From Actinoplanes auranticolor (GTDB lineage Bacteria > Actinomycetota > Actinomycetes > Mycobacteriales > Micromonosporaceae), in the NCBI RefSeq assembly GCF_018332655.1, contig NZ_BOQL01000045.1, positions 1-64,000 of the forward strand: 64,000 nt of DNA. Reading direction: 5' to 3'. Each line of letters starts with the position of its first letter. The first letter of the stretch is position 1. Positions 27,618-36,430 of this stretch are shown here, one piece after another. Under the pieces are notes generated by a model. It ran no database searches. It was not told the origin of the DNA and saw only the letters and a program-made list of their open reading frames with translations. A program made the translations under genes and the position numbers.

Positions 27618-29402
27618 ATGGCCGTCGAACCAGCCCGCGAGCCGCCCGGCCGCTCCCTCGTCTCGCGGCTGCGGCGCAACGCCGACACCCGCCCGCACTT
27701 CGTGGTCTGCGGAGCCGACGCGCTGGTCTACACGGTCGCCGAGGAGCTGGCCAACGCCGGGCACCGGATCCGGCTCACCGTGATCGTCCCGGCCGAACTG
27801 CGGGCGGACGTGCCGGACCTGGCCACCCTGCGGGGCGTCCGGGTGATCCGGGCCGACCGCCTCGACGAGCGCACGTTCCGCTCGGCCGGGCTGGCCGGCG
27901 CGGCGGCGCTCGCCCTGGTGATGCCCGACGACGTGGTCAACCTGCACGCGGCGCTCTGCGCCCAGGCCGTCGAGCCGGACCTGCGGCTGGTGATCCGGAT
28001 GTTCAACACCGGCCTGGGGTACGGCGTCCGCCGCCTGTTCGCCGACTGCGCGGTGCTCTCCGACGCCGCGATGGCCGCCCCCGCGTTCGTGGCCGCCTCC
28101 CTCGGCGAGGTCGCACCGACCCACGTCCGCCTGGCCGGCCGCACGCTGTACGTGGCCCGCCGCGCCGACGTCCGGGCCGAGCACGTGGTCTGCGCGCTGA
28201 CCGCGGCGGACGGCGCCGGCCGGGTCGACGTGCTGCCGGCCGATCCGGCCCCGGAGACCCAGCGCCCCACCGACCTGGTGCTGGCCGAGGCGACCGGGCG
28301 CCCCGCCGGCCAGACGGTCGCCGCCCAGCGCCTGGTCCGGGCCCGCCGGCGCCGCCGCCCGCTGCGCGTGATGGGCCGCGCGCTACGGGCCGCGCTGAGC
28401 CGCAAGCTCGGCATCGCCGTGCTGGCCACCCTGGTCATCACCGCCGTGTCGGGCGCGGTGCTGGTGCAGGCGGAGGACAACGTGAACGGCTTCTGGAAGT
28501 CCATCTACGTGACGCTGCTGACGGTGGTCGGTTCGTCCGATGTGGAGTTGGAACGCAACGGGGTAGCACAGGCCGCGCAGCTGGTGCTGACCATCGCCGG
28601 GCTGGCGCTGCTGCCGCTGATCACGGCGGCGGTGGTCGAGGGCATGGTGAACGCCCGGCTGGCCCTCTCCAGCGGCCGGGCCGCGGCGCGGCACGAGGAC
28701 CACATCGTGGTGGTCGGGCTCGGCAACGTGGGCACCCGGGTGCTGCGCCAGCTCGTCGACCTGGGCGTACAGGTGGTCGCGATCGACCGCAAGGCCGACG
28801 CCCGGGGTGCCAAGGCCGCCGAGCAGCTGGGTGTGCCGTTCATCGTCGGCGACGCGGGGCGGGAGGAGACGCTGCGGGCGGCCTCCATCGCCACCAGCAA
28901 GGCGCTCGTGGTCGTCTCCACCGACGACGTCACCAACCTGCAGGCGGCGCTGAATGCGCGGGCGGTGCGCCCCGACCTGCGGGTGGTGCTGCGGCTCTTC
29001 GACGACGACTTCGCCCGGCGGGTGCAGACCGCCTTCAACATCGACATCTCCCGCAGCGTGTCCCGGCTGGCCGCGCCCGCGTTCGCGGCGGCCATGCTGG
29101 ACCGCGACGTGCTCGCCACGATCCCGGTCGACCGGCACGCGCTGCTGGTGGCCGGCGTGCAGGTCTATGCCGGGTCCCCGCTGGACGGGGCGACGCTGGG
29201 CCAGGCCGACCGGCCGCTGAGCGTGCGGGTGATCGGGCTGTCGGCGGCGGGCTCCGAGTGGGTGGACTGGGCCCCGGATCCGCGGCGCCTGCTGGCGGTC
29301 GGCGACCGGGTGATGATCGTGGCCCGCCGCGCCGGCCTGCGTGCGCTGGTCGAGCAGGCCACACCGCCGGCCGAGCCGGCGCCGCCCGACGAGGCCCCCT
29401 GA
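27618..29402 (+). CDS. Dual-RCK potassium-channel-like membrane protein
   Basis: The 594-residue protein has an N-terminal RCK/TrkA-N-like Rossmann domain (about 25-210). Two membrane helices (about 270-290 and 320-345) flank a pore-like loop, and a second RCK domain with the NAD-type loop VVVGLGNVGTRV (about 370-380) and a C-terminal TrkA-C part follows. This is a Kch-like architecture. The loop reads LTVVGSSDVEL where potassium channels have TVGYGD, so selectivity or conduction is doubtful. The ATG follows TACGAT (27606-27611) by 6 bases with no ribosome site, suggesting a leaderless mRNA. A hairpin terminator follows directly. Confidence 0.85.
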   Translation: MAVEPAREPPGRSLVSRLRRNADTRPHFVVCGADALVYTVAEELANAGHRIRLTVIVPAELRADVPDLATLRGVRVIRADRLDERTFRSAGLAGAAALALVMPDDVVNLHAALCAQAVEPDLRLVIRMFNTGLGYGVRRLFADCAVLSDAAMAAPAFVAASLGEVAPTHVRLAGRTLYVARRADVRAEHVVCALTAADGAGRVDVLPADPAPETQRPTDLVLAEATGRPAGQTVAAQRLVRARRRRRPLRVMGRALRAALSRKLGIAVLATLVITAVSGAVLVQAEDNVNGFWKSIYVTLLTVVGSSDVELERNGVAQAAQLVLTIAGLALLPLITAAVVEGMVNARLALSSGRAAARHEDHIVVVGLGNVGTRVLRQLVDLGVQVVAIDRKADARGAKAAEQLGVPFIVGDAGREETLRAASIATSKALVVVSTDDVTNLQAALNARAVRPDLRVVLRLFDDDFARRVQTAFNIDISRSVSRLAAPAFAAAMLDRDVLATIPVDRHALLVAGVQVYAGSPLDGATLGQADRPLSVRVIGLSAAGSEWVDWAPDPRRLLAVGDRVMIVARRAGLRALVEQATPPAEPAPPDEAP

Positions 29403-29403
29403 C

Positions 29404-29421
29404 CCGGGGTCTGTGCCCCGG
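29404..29421. terminator. Bidirectional hairpin terminator
   Basis: CCGGGG (29404-29409) and CCCCGG (29416-29421) form a perfect 6-base stem with a 6-base loop between the convergent channel and DUF4032 genes. Confidence 0.65.
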
Positions 29422-29427
29422 CCGGGC

Positions 29428-30678
29428 TCAGCGCGTGATCGCCGCGTCCACGTCGTCGGCCTGCTCGCCGTCGGTCAGGGCGCTCACCTCGACGCCCAGC
29501 ACCGCCTGCTCGTCCGGCTTGTGGGCCAGCACGTCGGTCAGGTACGACTGCACGGCCGGGCCCATGCCCACGTCGCGGCCGGCCCGCTCGGACAGCAGCC
29601 ACTTGTGCTGGATGATCTGCGAGAAGATCTCCTGCGGCTCCAGCTTGCGGCGCAGGTTGGCCGGCACCGCCCGGACCACCGGCTCGAAGACCTCGGTCAG
29701 CCAGCGGTGTGCGGCCTGCTGCTCGTCGACCAGGTCCGACTCCGCCCGGTACGCGTCCAGGTCGTTGAGCAGCTGCCGGGCCTGGTTCTCCTCGGCGTCG
29801 AGGCCGGTCAGGCGCAGCAGCCGGCGGGTGTGGTAACCCGCGTCCACCACCTTGGGCCGGACCCGGTAGCCGCCGTCCACCGTGGACATGTCCACCTCGG
29901 CGACGTCGAAGCCCAGCTCGTTGAGCCGGCGGATGCGGCCCTCGATGTCGTGCCGGGCGTCGCGGCGCACCTCCTGCTCGTAGGTGACCTCGTGCCACAG
30001 CCGCTCGTAGCGGGCCACGATGTCGTCGACCACGGCCTCCGGGTCGATCGCCTCGTGCAGCAGCTCGGCGGCCTGCAGGTCCAGGCACTCGCCGAAGATG
30101 TTGAGCCGCAGGATCTCGATGTCCTCGCTGCGCTGGCCCTCGGAGAGCTTCGGGTAGAGGTTGCCGGTCTCGGCGTCGACCAGATAGGCCGCGAAGGCGC
30201 CCGCGTCGCGCCGGAACAGCGTGTTGGACAGCGAGCAGTCACCCCACGAGAAGCCGGTGAGATGCATCCGCACGATCAGTGCGGCGAGCGCGTCGAGCAG
30301 CCTGTTCATCGTCTCGGGACGCAGGGTGTGGGAGAAGAGCGCCCGGTACGGCAGCGAGAACTGCAGGTGCCGGGTGATCAGTACGGACTCCAGCGGCTGA
30401 CCGTCGTCGTCCTGACGGTCGTTGACGATGGCCACCGCCTCCACCGCCGGGAAGTCGATCCGCTCCAGGGCCCGGAGCAGGTCGTACTCCTTCTCGGCGA
30501 TCCGTTCCCGGGTCTCCTTGAGGGCGTAGACGGTCTCGTTGAGCTTGACGAACCGGACGATGTGCCGCGAAATGCCCTGCGGCAGCGCGACCAGGTGGGC
30601 CGCGGGCCACTCCTCGAGCGGCACGTTCCACGGCAGGTCCAGCAGCGCCGGGTCGACTAGGGCGGACGTGATGCGCAC
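29428..30678 (-). CDS. DUF4032 / lipopolysaccharide-kinase-like protein
   Basis: This 416-residue cytoplasmic protein has a family-typical N-terminus (RITSALVDPALLDLPW, PLEEWP). A kinase-like core follows: KETRERIAEKEYDLLRAL could supply the lysine/glutamate pair, GFSWGDCSLSNTLFRRD resembles a catalytic loop (D, N), and AYLVDAETGNLYP resembles the metal-binding motif. DUF4032 proteins belong to the WaaP/protein-kinase-like superfamily and their substrates are unknown. I start at GTG 30678 because relatives begin at this point; GTG 30693 adds five residues. It is divergent from the secreted protease. A C-terminal half of about 200 residues is specific to the family. Confidence 0.8.
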   Translation of the reverse strand: MRITSALVDPALLDLPWNVPLEEWPAAHLVALPQGISRHIVRFVKLNETVYALKETRERIAEKEYDLLRALERIDFPAVEAVAIVNDRQDDDGQPLESVLITRHLQFSLPYRALFSHTLRPETMNRLLDALAALIVRMHLTGFSWGDCSLSNTLFRRDAGAFAAYLVDAETGNLYPKLSEGQRSEDIEILRLNIFGECLDLQAAELLHEAIDPEAVVDDIVARYERLWHEVTYEQEVRRDARHDIEGRIRRLNELGFDVAEVDMSTVDGGYRVRPKVVDAGYHTRRLLRLTGLDAEENQARQLLNDLDAYRAESDLVDEQQAAHRWLTEVFEPVVRAVPANLRRKLEPQEIFSQIIQHKWLLSERAGRDVGMGPAVQSYLTDVLAHKPDEQAVLGVEVSALTDGEQADDVDAAITR

Positions 30679-30790
30679 GAGCCCAGTGTGCACGCTGCGG
30701 GGCGCACGTCGCTGCCGCACGTGGCTCGTTACACACAAGCGAGATCGTCGGATTGTTTCGTATGTCGGCGATGTGACTCGAGGGGCAGGA

Positions 30791-32197
30791 GTGAATTTGC
30801 GACGCGCGGTGAGCATCGTCGTCGGGGCGAGTGCGGCCCTGGCACTGGCCGGCACTGCCGGTGCGGCGGCCTGGAAGTACTCGGCGGACGAGGGTCGCCC
30901 GGTCGGCTCCTGGCAGGAGGCGGTGGGCTCAGCCCGTACCCCGGTCGCTGCGGAGCGGCCCGCGGCCGCGACCGGCACCGCCGCCGCCCCGAGCAGCAGC
31001 CCGGCCGCCACGGCCGCCGCCGGGACGGCGAAGCCGCAGGCCACCGCCTCCGCGCCCGCCTCGCCCACCGGGACCGGCGCCAGGTCTCCCGAGTCCGCCA
31101 CGGTCCAGGGCGGCGACGGCCGGCAGAAGGTCGGCGAGCTGCTGTCGATCGACAAGCTGCTGGGGTACGGCGCCCCCGAGCGTGAGGTGTTCCACTACCC
31201 GCGGGCGTCCTACGTCAAGGTGCACTTCAGCCGCATGGCGATGCTGCCGGGCGACTACGTGACGGTGTCCGACGGCAAGGGCCGCGAGTCCTACCGCTAC
31301 GACGCGCCGCGGCTGCTGGACGGCGTCTCCACCGGCCGGTGGGCCATGTCGATCACCGGTGACACCGCGGTGGTCGAGATGCACCGCGGTGGCGGCAACC
31401 TGGTCGGCTCGCTGCTCGGCCGGCTGGGCGTGAACGTGGACCGGGTGGCGCGCGGCTACTCCCGCCAGGAACAGGCCCGGATGCCGGAGCAGCAGCTCAC
31501 CGCCCCGGGGCGCACCGGCCGGGAGGAGTCGGTCTGCGGCCCGGACGAGAGCCGGGACGCGGTCTGCTACCGCTCGGCGGACCCGGTGGCCTACACCCGG
31601 TCCAAGGCGATCGCCCGGTTGCTGATCAACGGCACCGAGCTGTGCACCGGCTGGCGGGTCGGCAGCAAGAACCGGATGCTGACCAACAACCACTGCTTCG
31701 CCGACTCGGCCAACGCGTACGAGACCGAGGTCTGGTTCAACTACCAGTGCGCGACCTGCGGCGGCTTCGAGGTCTTCCGGCCGACGAAGGTGTGGGGTGA
31801 CAAGGTGCTGGCCACCGAGCACGTGCTGGACTTCACACTCTTCACCGTGGGGAACTTCCGCGCGGTGCAGAAGTTCGGCTACCTGAGCCTGGACACCGCG
31901 CGCCCGGCCCGCGGCCAGGAGCTTTACGTGCCGCAGCACCCGGCCGGCGAGCCGACCCGCATCGCCGGGCGCAACGGCGCCCGGGCCGGCACCTGCGCCG
32001 TCGCCGACCCGGCCTTCGACGGGTACGCCGCGGACTCGGACGTCTCGTACTACTGCGACACCGAGGGTGGTTCGAGCGGCAGCCCGGTGCTGTCCCGCAA
32101 GACCAACAAGGTGGTGGCGCTGCACCACTTCGGCGGCTGCCCGAATTCCGGGGTGCGCGCCGACCTGCTCAACGCCAAGATCCGGTCGTATCTCTGA
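30791..32197 (+). CDS. Secreted trypsin-like serine protease
   Basis: The 468-residue protein has a signal peptide (VNLRRAVSIVVGASAALALAG) and an Ala/Thr/Pro-rich linker, then a region without clear homology (about 120-250). A chymotrypsin-fold protease follows. The triad is visible as His in MLTNNHCFAD, Asp in EHVLDFTLFTV and Ser in CDTEGGSSGSPVL. Paired cysteines (CTGW/NHCF, CATCGG, GTCAV/YYCD) fit an extracytoplasmic enzyme. It is probably a V8/trypsin-like endopeptidase. GTG 30791 with AGGGG upstream puts the signal peptide at the N-terminus; a GTG at 30773 would add six residues. Confidence 0.88.
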   Translation: MNLRRAVSIVVGASAALALAGTAGAAAWKYSADEGRPVGSWQEAVGSARTPVAAERPAAATGTAAAPSSSPAATAAAGTAKPQATASAPASPTGTGARSPESATVQGGDGRQKVGELLSIDKLLGYGAPEREVFHYPRASYVKVHFSRMAMLPGDYVTVSDGKGRESYRYDAPRLLDGVSTGRWAMSITGDTAVVEMHRGGGNLVGSLLGRLGVNVDRVARGYSRQEQARMPEQQLTAPGRTGREESVCGPDESRDAVCYRSADPVAYTRSKAIARLLINGTELCTGWRVGSKNRMLTNNHCFADSANAYETEVWFNYQCATCGGFEVFRPTKVWGDKVLATEHVLDFTLFTVGNFRAVQKFGYLSLDTARPARGQELYVPQHPAGEPTRIAGRNGARAGTCAVADPAFDGYAADSDVSYYCDTEGGSSGSPVLSRKTNKVVALHHFGGCPNSGVRADLLNAKIRSYL

Positions 32198-32212
32198 CGT
32201 ACCGTATGCGCC

Positions 32213-32965
32213 ATGCGGGCTCCGGCGGCGACAGTGACGAGACGAGGCCGGCTGCCCTGGTTGCTGGACCTGGTCCTGCTGGCCGGTTTCGTCGTGCTGA
32301 CCGTCGCCCTGGCCCGGGGGCACCTGCTGAGCCTGGACGAGCGGCTGGCCGACTGGGCCGGCGAGCACCGGCCGACGCCGCTCTACGTGCTCCTGCGGGT
32401 GCTCAACTACCTCGGCCAGGGCGGCCAGGTGCTGATGCCGGTCACGCTGCTGCTGGCCGGGCTGGTGGCCTGGCGGCGGCGCTCGGTGCGGCCGCTGCTG
32501 GTCTTCGCCACGGTGTTCGTGCTGACCTACGTCACGATCGGTCCGCTGAAGATCTGGCTGGACCGGGCGGCCCCGGCGTTCGACGGCCCGGACCGGCTGG
32601 TGCTCTTCAACGCCCACGCCTCGGGGATCGAGGCGATGAGCTACCCGTCCGGGCACGTCGCAAACGCGCTGGCCTGGTACGGCGTCATCGCGGTGCTGCT
32701 CGACGCGCTGCTGCGGTCGCTGGAGCGGCCGGTGCTGCCGCCGCGGGCGTACCTCGCGCTGCGGGTGCTGCCGCCGGCCATCGTCTTCGTCACGACGACC
32801 TGGCTGGCCTTCCACTGGATCACCGACTCGGTGGCGGGACTGCTGCTCGGCCTGATCCTGACCCGGCTGCTGGCCCGCATCCCGTGGGACACGGTCCCGC
32901 TGCCCCGGCTGCCCCGCGGCGTCGACCGCCCGGCCGGCCTCCAGACCCGGCAGTTCTTGTCGTAG
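32213..32965 (+). CDS. PAP2-superfamily membrane protein with atypical active-site motifs
   Basis: The 250-residue protein has about six membrane helices and the PAP2 phosphatase layout. The middle motif PSGH (SYPSGHVAN) and the His/Asp of the last motif (FHWITDSVAG) are present. However, the first motif reads KIWLDRAAP instead of K-x6-RP, and the Ser-Arg of the last motif is replaced by Thr-Thr. Two phosphate-binding arginines are therefore missing, so activity on lipid phosphates is uncertain. TACCGT (32200-32205) lies 7 bases before the ATG, directly after the protease stop, suggesting its own leaderless promoter. Confidence 0.85.
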   Translation: MRAPAATVTRRGRLPWLLDLVLLAGFVVLTVALARGHLLSLDERLADWAGEHRPTPLYVLLRVLNYLGQGGQVLMPVTLLLAGLVAWRRRSVRPLLVFATVFVLTYVTIGPLKIWLDRAAPAFDGPDRLVLFNAHASGIEAMSYPSGHVANALAWYGVIAVLLDALLRSLERPVLPPRAYLALRVLPPAIVFVTTTWLAFHWITDSVAGLLLGLILTRLLARIPWDTVPLPRLPRGVDRPAGLQTRQFLS

Positions 32966-32980
32966 GCCCGCTTTACAATG

Positions 32981-33110
32981 CCGGTCAGTGAGAGCCGGAC
33001 CGAGGATCCCATCGTGGACCACGCGGCTACGGGGGGCGGGTATGGAAGGTCCCCGGCGAGTCTCGGGACCCGAAAAGTATTCCGTGACCCCGCCCCCCGC
33101 TCACCGGCTC
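32981..33110 (+). other. Structured leader/terminator region of unknown class
   Basis: A three-tier hairpin is formed by 33030-33040 with 33089-33099 (11 perfect pairs), 33042-33047 with 33080-33085 (one wobble) and 33048-33053 with 33065-33070 (6 pairs). An outer stem, 32992-32998 with 33104-33110 (7 pairs), would enclose it. TACAAT at 32974-32979 is a good -10 just upstream. It could be a cis-regulatory RNA for the membrane protein at 33217 or an elaborate terminator for the PAP2 gene. I cannot match it to a known riboswitch. Confidence 0.5.
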
Positions 33111-33216
33111 GAATCCCCTGGACGAAACGCCGCGTAATCAAGCACTGGCGATTGCGTAGCTGCCCTACCCTCTGAGGCGTCAGGACCCGCAAGTGGTTCG
33201 AGAGGACAGCTCAGCG

Positions 33217-34182
33217 ATGACGCTTCCCAGGACGTCGCGACGCCATTCCCGCCCCGTCGACCACCCGGCAGCAGTCGTCTCCCGTCCTCGCCCGAGGCTG
33301 CGTCGCGATCCTGACAGCCGGTCGGGCCCGGAATTCCGGGACGTGGTCGCGGTGGGATCGGCGCTCCTGCTGCTGCTGTTCATCATCAAGTCGTACGGGG
33401 TCGCCCGCTATTCGCTCACGACCACCACCGCACTGCTCGTCGCGACGCCGAGCCAGGTGGCACTGGGGACGGTGACGATCTACGCGTACTACGTGCTGCC
33501 GGCCGTCGCGCTCGGCACGGCCTGGTTCGCCGTCATGTTCCGCGACCGGATCCGGCCGGCCCTGTGGCCCCTGATCGTGATCGTCGCGACCCTGACGGCG
33601 CTGGCCTCACCGCTGACCTACCTGGTGCGCGGGTTCGCCCTGCTGATGGTGGCGATCTGGGTGGAGATGGTGATCCGGCGGTACCGGCGGGTGTGGGCGG
33701 ACCTGGCCGGCGAGGTCGGCCGCCGGCGCCGCCGGATCCTGTCCGGCCTGCAGGGGCTGTCCATCGTCTACCTGGGCGCCGGCGCGATGGCCGGCCTCTT
33801 CCTCTTCAGCCTCGACGTCCCGTGGGTCTCGGCCCAGGCCTTCCAGGTTTCGGATCCGGTGGTGGTGTCCACCCAGAACAAGCAGCTGCGCGACAACGAA
33901 CTGACCATCGATACCGCGCACCGCTTCGTCGGCTACCCGATCGACGAGAACGAGGAGTGGGTGACGGTCCTGCACGCCGACACCCGCTACATCATGCGCA
34001 TCCCGCAGTCGAAGGTGGAGTTCCGGCTGACCTGCCACAACGAGGCGGACCAGCTGCACGGCGACCGCCCCCTCTTCGAGGCGTTGCAGGGCAACCCGTA
34101 CAACTCGCACAACATCGACTGCCGGAAAGTCGTGAACGACCTCGAGAAGCGACCGTTGGGCCGGCCGTTCCCCGTGCAGTGA
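33217..34182 (+). CDS. Membrane protein with extracytoplasmic domain, unknown function
   Basis: This 321-residue protein has a basic N-terminus and about five hydrophobic segments (from VAVGSALLLLLFIIKSYG to GAGAMAGLFLFSLDVPW, about 45-200). A 120-residue C-terminal domain containing NELTIDTAHRFVGYP and two cysteines (LTCHNEA, NIDCRKV) is probably outside the cell. No family is recognised. ATG 33217 is chosen because GAGAGGA lies about 11 bases upstream; an in-frame GTG at 33193 would add 8 residues. The unusually long structured leader suggests post-transcriptional control. Confidence 0.65.
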   Translation: MTLPRTSRRHSRPVDHPAAVVSRPRPRLRRDPDSRSGPEFRDVVAVGSALLLLLFIIKSYGVARYSLTTTTALLVATPSQVALGTVTIYAYYVLPAVALGTAWFAVMFRDRIRPALWPLIVIVATLTALASPLTYLVRGFALLMVAIWVEMVIRRYRRVWADLAGEVGRRRRRILSGLQGLSIVYLGAGAMAGLFLFSLDVPWVSAQAFQVSDPVVVSTQNKQLRDNELTIDTAHRFVGYPIDENEEWVTVLHADTRYIMRIPQSKVEFRLTCHNEADQLHGDRPLFEALQGNPYNSHNIDCRKVVNDLEKRPLGRPFPVQ

Positions 34183-34188
34183 CCTGGT

Positions 34189-36378
34189 TCAGCTGACCGA
34201 ACGCAGTTTCTCGCGCAGCATGCCGGACTCGGGGTGGCCGATTCTCTCCAGAATGTCGAGCGCCCGCCGCCACGACTCGGATGCCCGTCGGTGATCCTCA
34301 CCGGCAAGCAACGTGTCGCCGAGGTGGTGGAGCGTGTCCGCCTCGTAGTACGAGTTTCCCTGCAGTCTCCAGAGGTGGAGCGCGTCCTCGTAGAGCTGTC
34401 TGGCGCGGTCGTGATCTCCCAGTTGGTGATAGACGTAACCGAGGCTGTCCAGGGTGTCGGCCTCACCGTGCCGGTCGGGATCGGGAAGCCGCCTGAAGAC
34501 ATCGATCGCCTTGTCGCACGTCAGAAGCGCCTCTCGGTACATGCTTAACTGCGCCTGATACCAACCGACGGAGTTCAGGGTCCGGGCTTGCCAAGCACTG
34601 TCGCCGAGGGCGGTGTAGATCTCCAACGCGCACTGGGCGTGGATCAGGGCCGTTGAATAGTCGTTCCGGCGTTCACCGAAGGCCCAGCCGAGCGTGTAGT
34701 GCGTACGGGCGCACCCGTTCAAATCGTTCAACGACTGGTACAGCGTCAGTGCTTTCTCGCAATGATCGACTGCCTCTGGGTGCCGTCCGAGCCAGCCGTA
34801 TGCCTGGCCCAGCAGGCGGTGAACCACCGCCCGGGCTTCGATGCTGCCCAACGCCTCGGCCGAGGCGAGAGCCAGCCGTTGGGTGTCGACCTGCTCATGC
34901 CACCTGCCCTGGCGGTCATAGAAGGTGACCAGCGTCCAGGCCAGCTGCCAGACCATGTCGTGAAGTCCGAACACTTGGCACTGGTTGAGGATCGCGACGA
35001 TGTTGTCGTGCTCGGCCTCGAACCATTCACGTGCGGCGCCGTAGTCGGCGGGCTGGGAGATCCACGAGGCGGCCTGCGGACCGGCCGGGGAAATCTGCTT
35101 CCGTGGCGGATTGAGTTTGTGATCGGCGAGAAGTCCGCTCCGAAGGTAGTAATCCCTGAGGCGTCGCATCGAGTCGTCGTCCTGGTGACTCTGCCCGGCG
35201 GACGCCAGTTCGGCGGCGTAGGCACGCACCAGGTCGTGACTACGGAAACGTCCAGGTGCGCGCTCCTGTACGAGCGAGTGCCGTCCCAACTCCTGCAGCG
35301 CGGCATGGGACCCGGACTTGTCCGTGCCAAGGAGATTCGCTGCGGTCTGCCAGCTGAGGTCGAAACACGAGGAGACTCCGAACAAGCGGAACAATCGGGC
35401 GGTTTCTCCACTCAGAGCACGATACGAAGGAGAGACGACCGCCCGAAAACTGGTTTCGGCTTCACCGAGGTCAAGAAGATCAAGGCCGCTGCGCTCGCGG
35501 CGGACTTCGCCGGCCAGTTCGGTGATCGAGGCTCCGGTATGCGACTGGATGCGGGCCGCGACAATGGCGAGAGCAAGCGGGAGCCCGCCGGTGTGCCGCA
35601 CGAGATCTACTGCATCTGCTGATTCGAAATCCTCCGCGACCCTTCCGATCCGGCTGTACAGCAGCTCGAGAGAGTCGGACTCGTCCAGCACATCCAGAAT
35701 TACCGGAACGGCACCGTCGTGAATGACCAGACTGTGGAGCGGATCTCGACCGGTGATGATGGTGACCGAAGCCGGCGCGCCAGGCAGGAGGGGTCGAATC
35801 TGCGCGGCGTCATGGGCGTTGTCGAGGACTACGAGAATGCGCCGCTCCGCCAGCACGCGCCGGTAGAGGCTGGCCCGCTCGTCCTTGTCGGCCGGGATGT
35901 GCTCGGCCGGAATTCGCAGAAGTCGCAGCAGGCGACCGAGGGCACCCGATGGGTCGAGTGGTTGGACGTCCTCTCCGAACCCCTTCAGATCGAGGTAGAT
36001 CTGCCCGTCAGGAAACCGATCCGATATCCGGTGGGCCCAATCGGTCGCCAGGGCAGTCTTTCCGACGCCGGCGACGCCGCTCAGAACGAAGATGTATCCG
36101 GCTCTGGCCGGCTCGGCAATGTGGCTGTTCAGCGTTGCGATCTCCGGCTCCCGCCCGACGATCTTGCGCATCGGCGGGGGAAGCTGTCTCGGAATCGCTC
36201 TCGCATCGATTGGATCAGCGATCTGGCTCTGGGCGGTCGATGTCTCGGCCGCGCGGGAGGCCCGATCGGAACGCCGCCGACTGCTTCTCCGGTCGACGGC
36301 CGCGACAGCAATCGTCGCCACAACACTTGCGACACCTGCGGTCGATCCGATGATCGCCCACATCGTATCGACATCCAT
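34189..36378 (-). CDS. Membrane-anchored STAND NTPase (NB-ARC plus TPR)
   Basis: The 729-residue protein has an N-terminal membrane helix (about 7-27) and a basic linker. An NB-ARC domain follows, with P-loop GVAGVGKT at 101-108, Walker B RRILVVLDNAHD and the GLPLALAIV motif. At least five C-terminal TPR repeats (about 480-720) include YGWLGRHPEAVDHCEKAL and YHQLGDHDRARQLYEDAL. It resembles AfsR-type proteins but has no DNA-binding domain. STAND proteins sense a ligand through the repeats and oligomerise; some are antiphage sensors, but no effector domain is visible here. Its base composition is clearly less GC-rich than its neighbours, hinting at transfer. TACGCT lies 6 bases before the ATG. 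Confidence 0.85.
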   Translation of the reverse strand: MDVDTMWAIIGSTAGVASVVATIAVAAVDRRSSRRRSDRASRAAETSTAQSQIADPIDARAIPRQLPPPMRKIVGREPEIATLNSHIAEPARAGYIFVLSGVAGVGKTALATDWAHRISDRFPDGQIYLDLKGFGEDVQPLDPSGALGRLLRLLRIPAEHIPADKDERASLYRRVLAERRILVVLDNAHDAAQIRPLLPGAPASVTIITGRDPLHSLVIHDGAVPVILDVLDESDSLELLYSRIGRVAEDFESADAVDLVRHTGGLPLALAIVAARIQSHTGASITELAGEVRRERSGLDLLDLGEAETSFRAVVSPSYRALSGETARLFRLFGVSSCFDLSWQTAANLLGTDKSGSHAALQELGRHSLVQERAPGRFRSHDLVRAYAAELASAGQSHQDDDSMRRLRDYYLRSGLLADHKLNPPRKQISPAGPQAASWISQPADYGAAREWFEAEHDNIVAILNQCQVFGLHDMVWQLAWTLVTFYDRQGRWHEQVDTQRLALASAEALGSIEARAVVHRLLGQAYGWLGRHPEAVDHCEKALTLYQSLNDLNGCARTHYTLGWAFGERRNDYSTALIHAQCALEIYTALGDSAWQARTLNSVGWYQAQLSMYREALLTCDKAIDVFRRLPDPDRHGEADTLDSLGYVYHQLGDHDRARQLYEDALHLWRLQGNSYYEADTLHHLGDTLLAGEDHRRASESWRRALDILERIGHPESGMLREKLRSVS

Positions 36379-36430
36379 GGGTACAGCGTAGGCAGTACCG
36401 CAATCATGACCTTCGTCTTTCGGCCATTGC

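Noticed and set aside
33101..33125. tRNA-like T-arm sequence near 33.1 kb
   Set aside because: The loop resembles GG-CTCGAAT-CC, but the stem does not pair beyond two bases and no acceptor or anticodon stem can be built.
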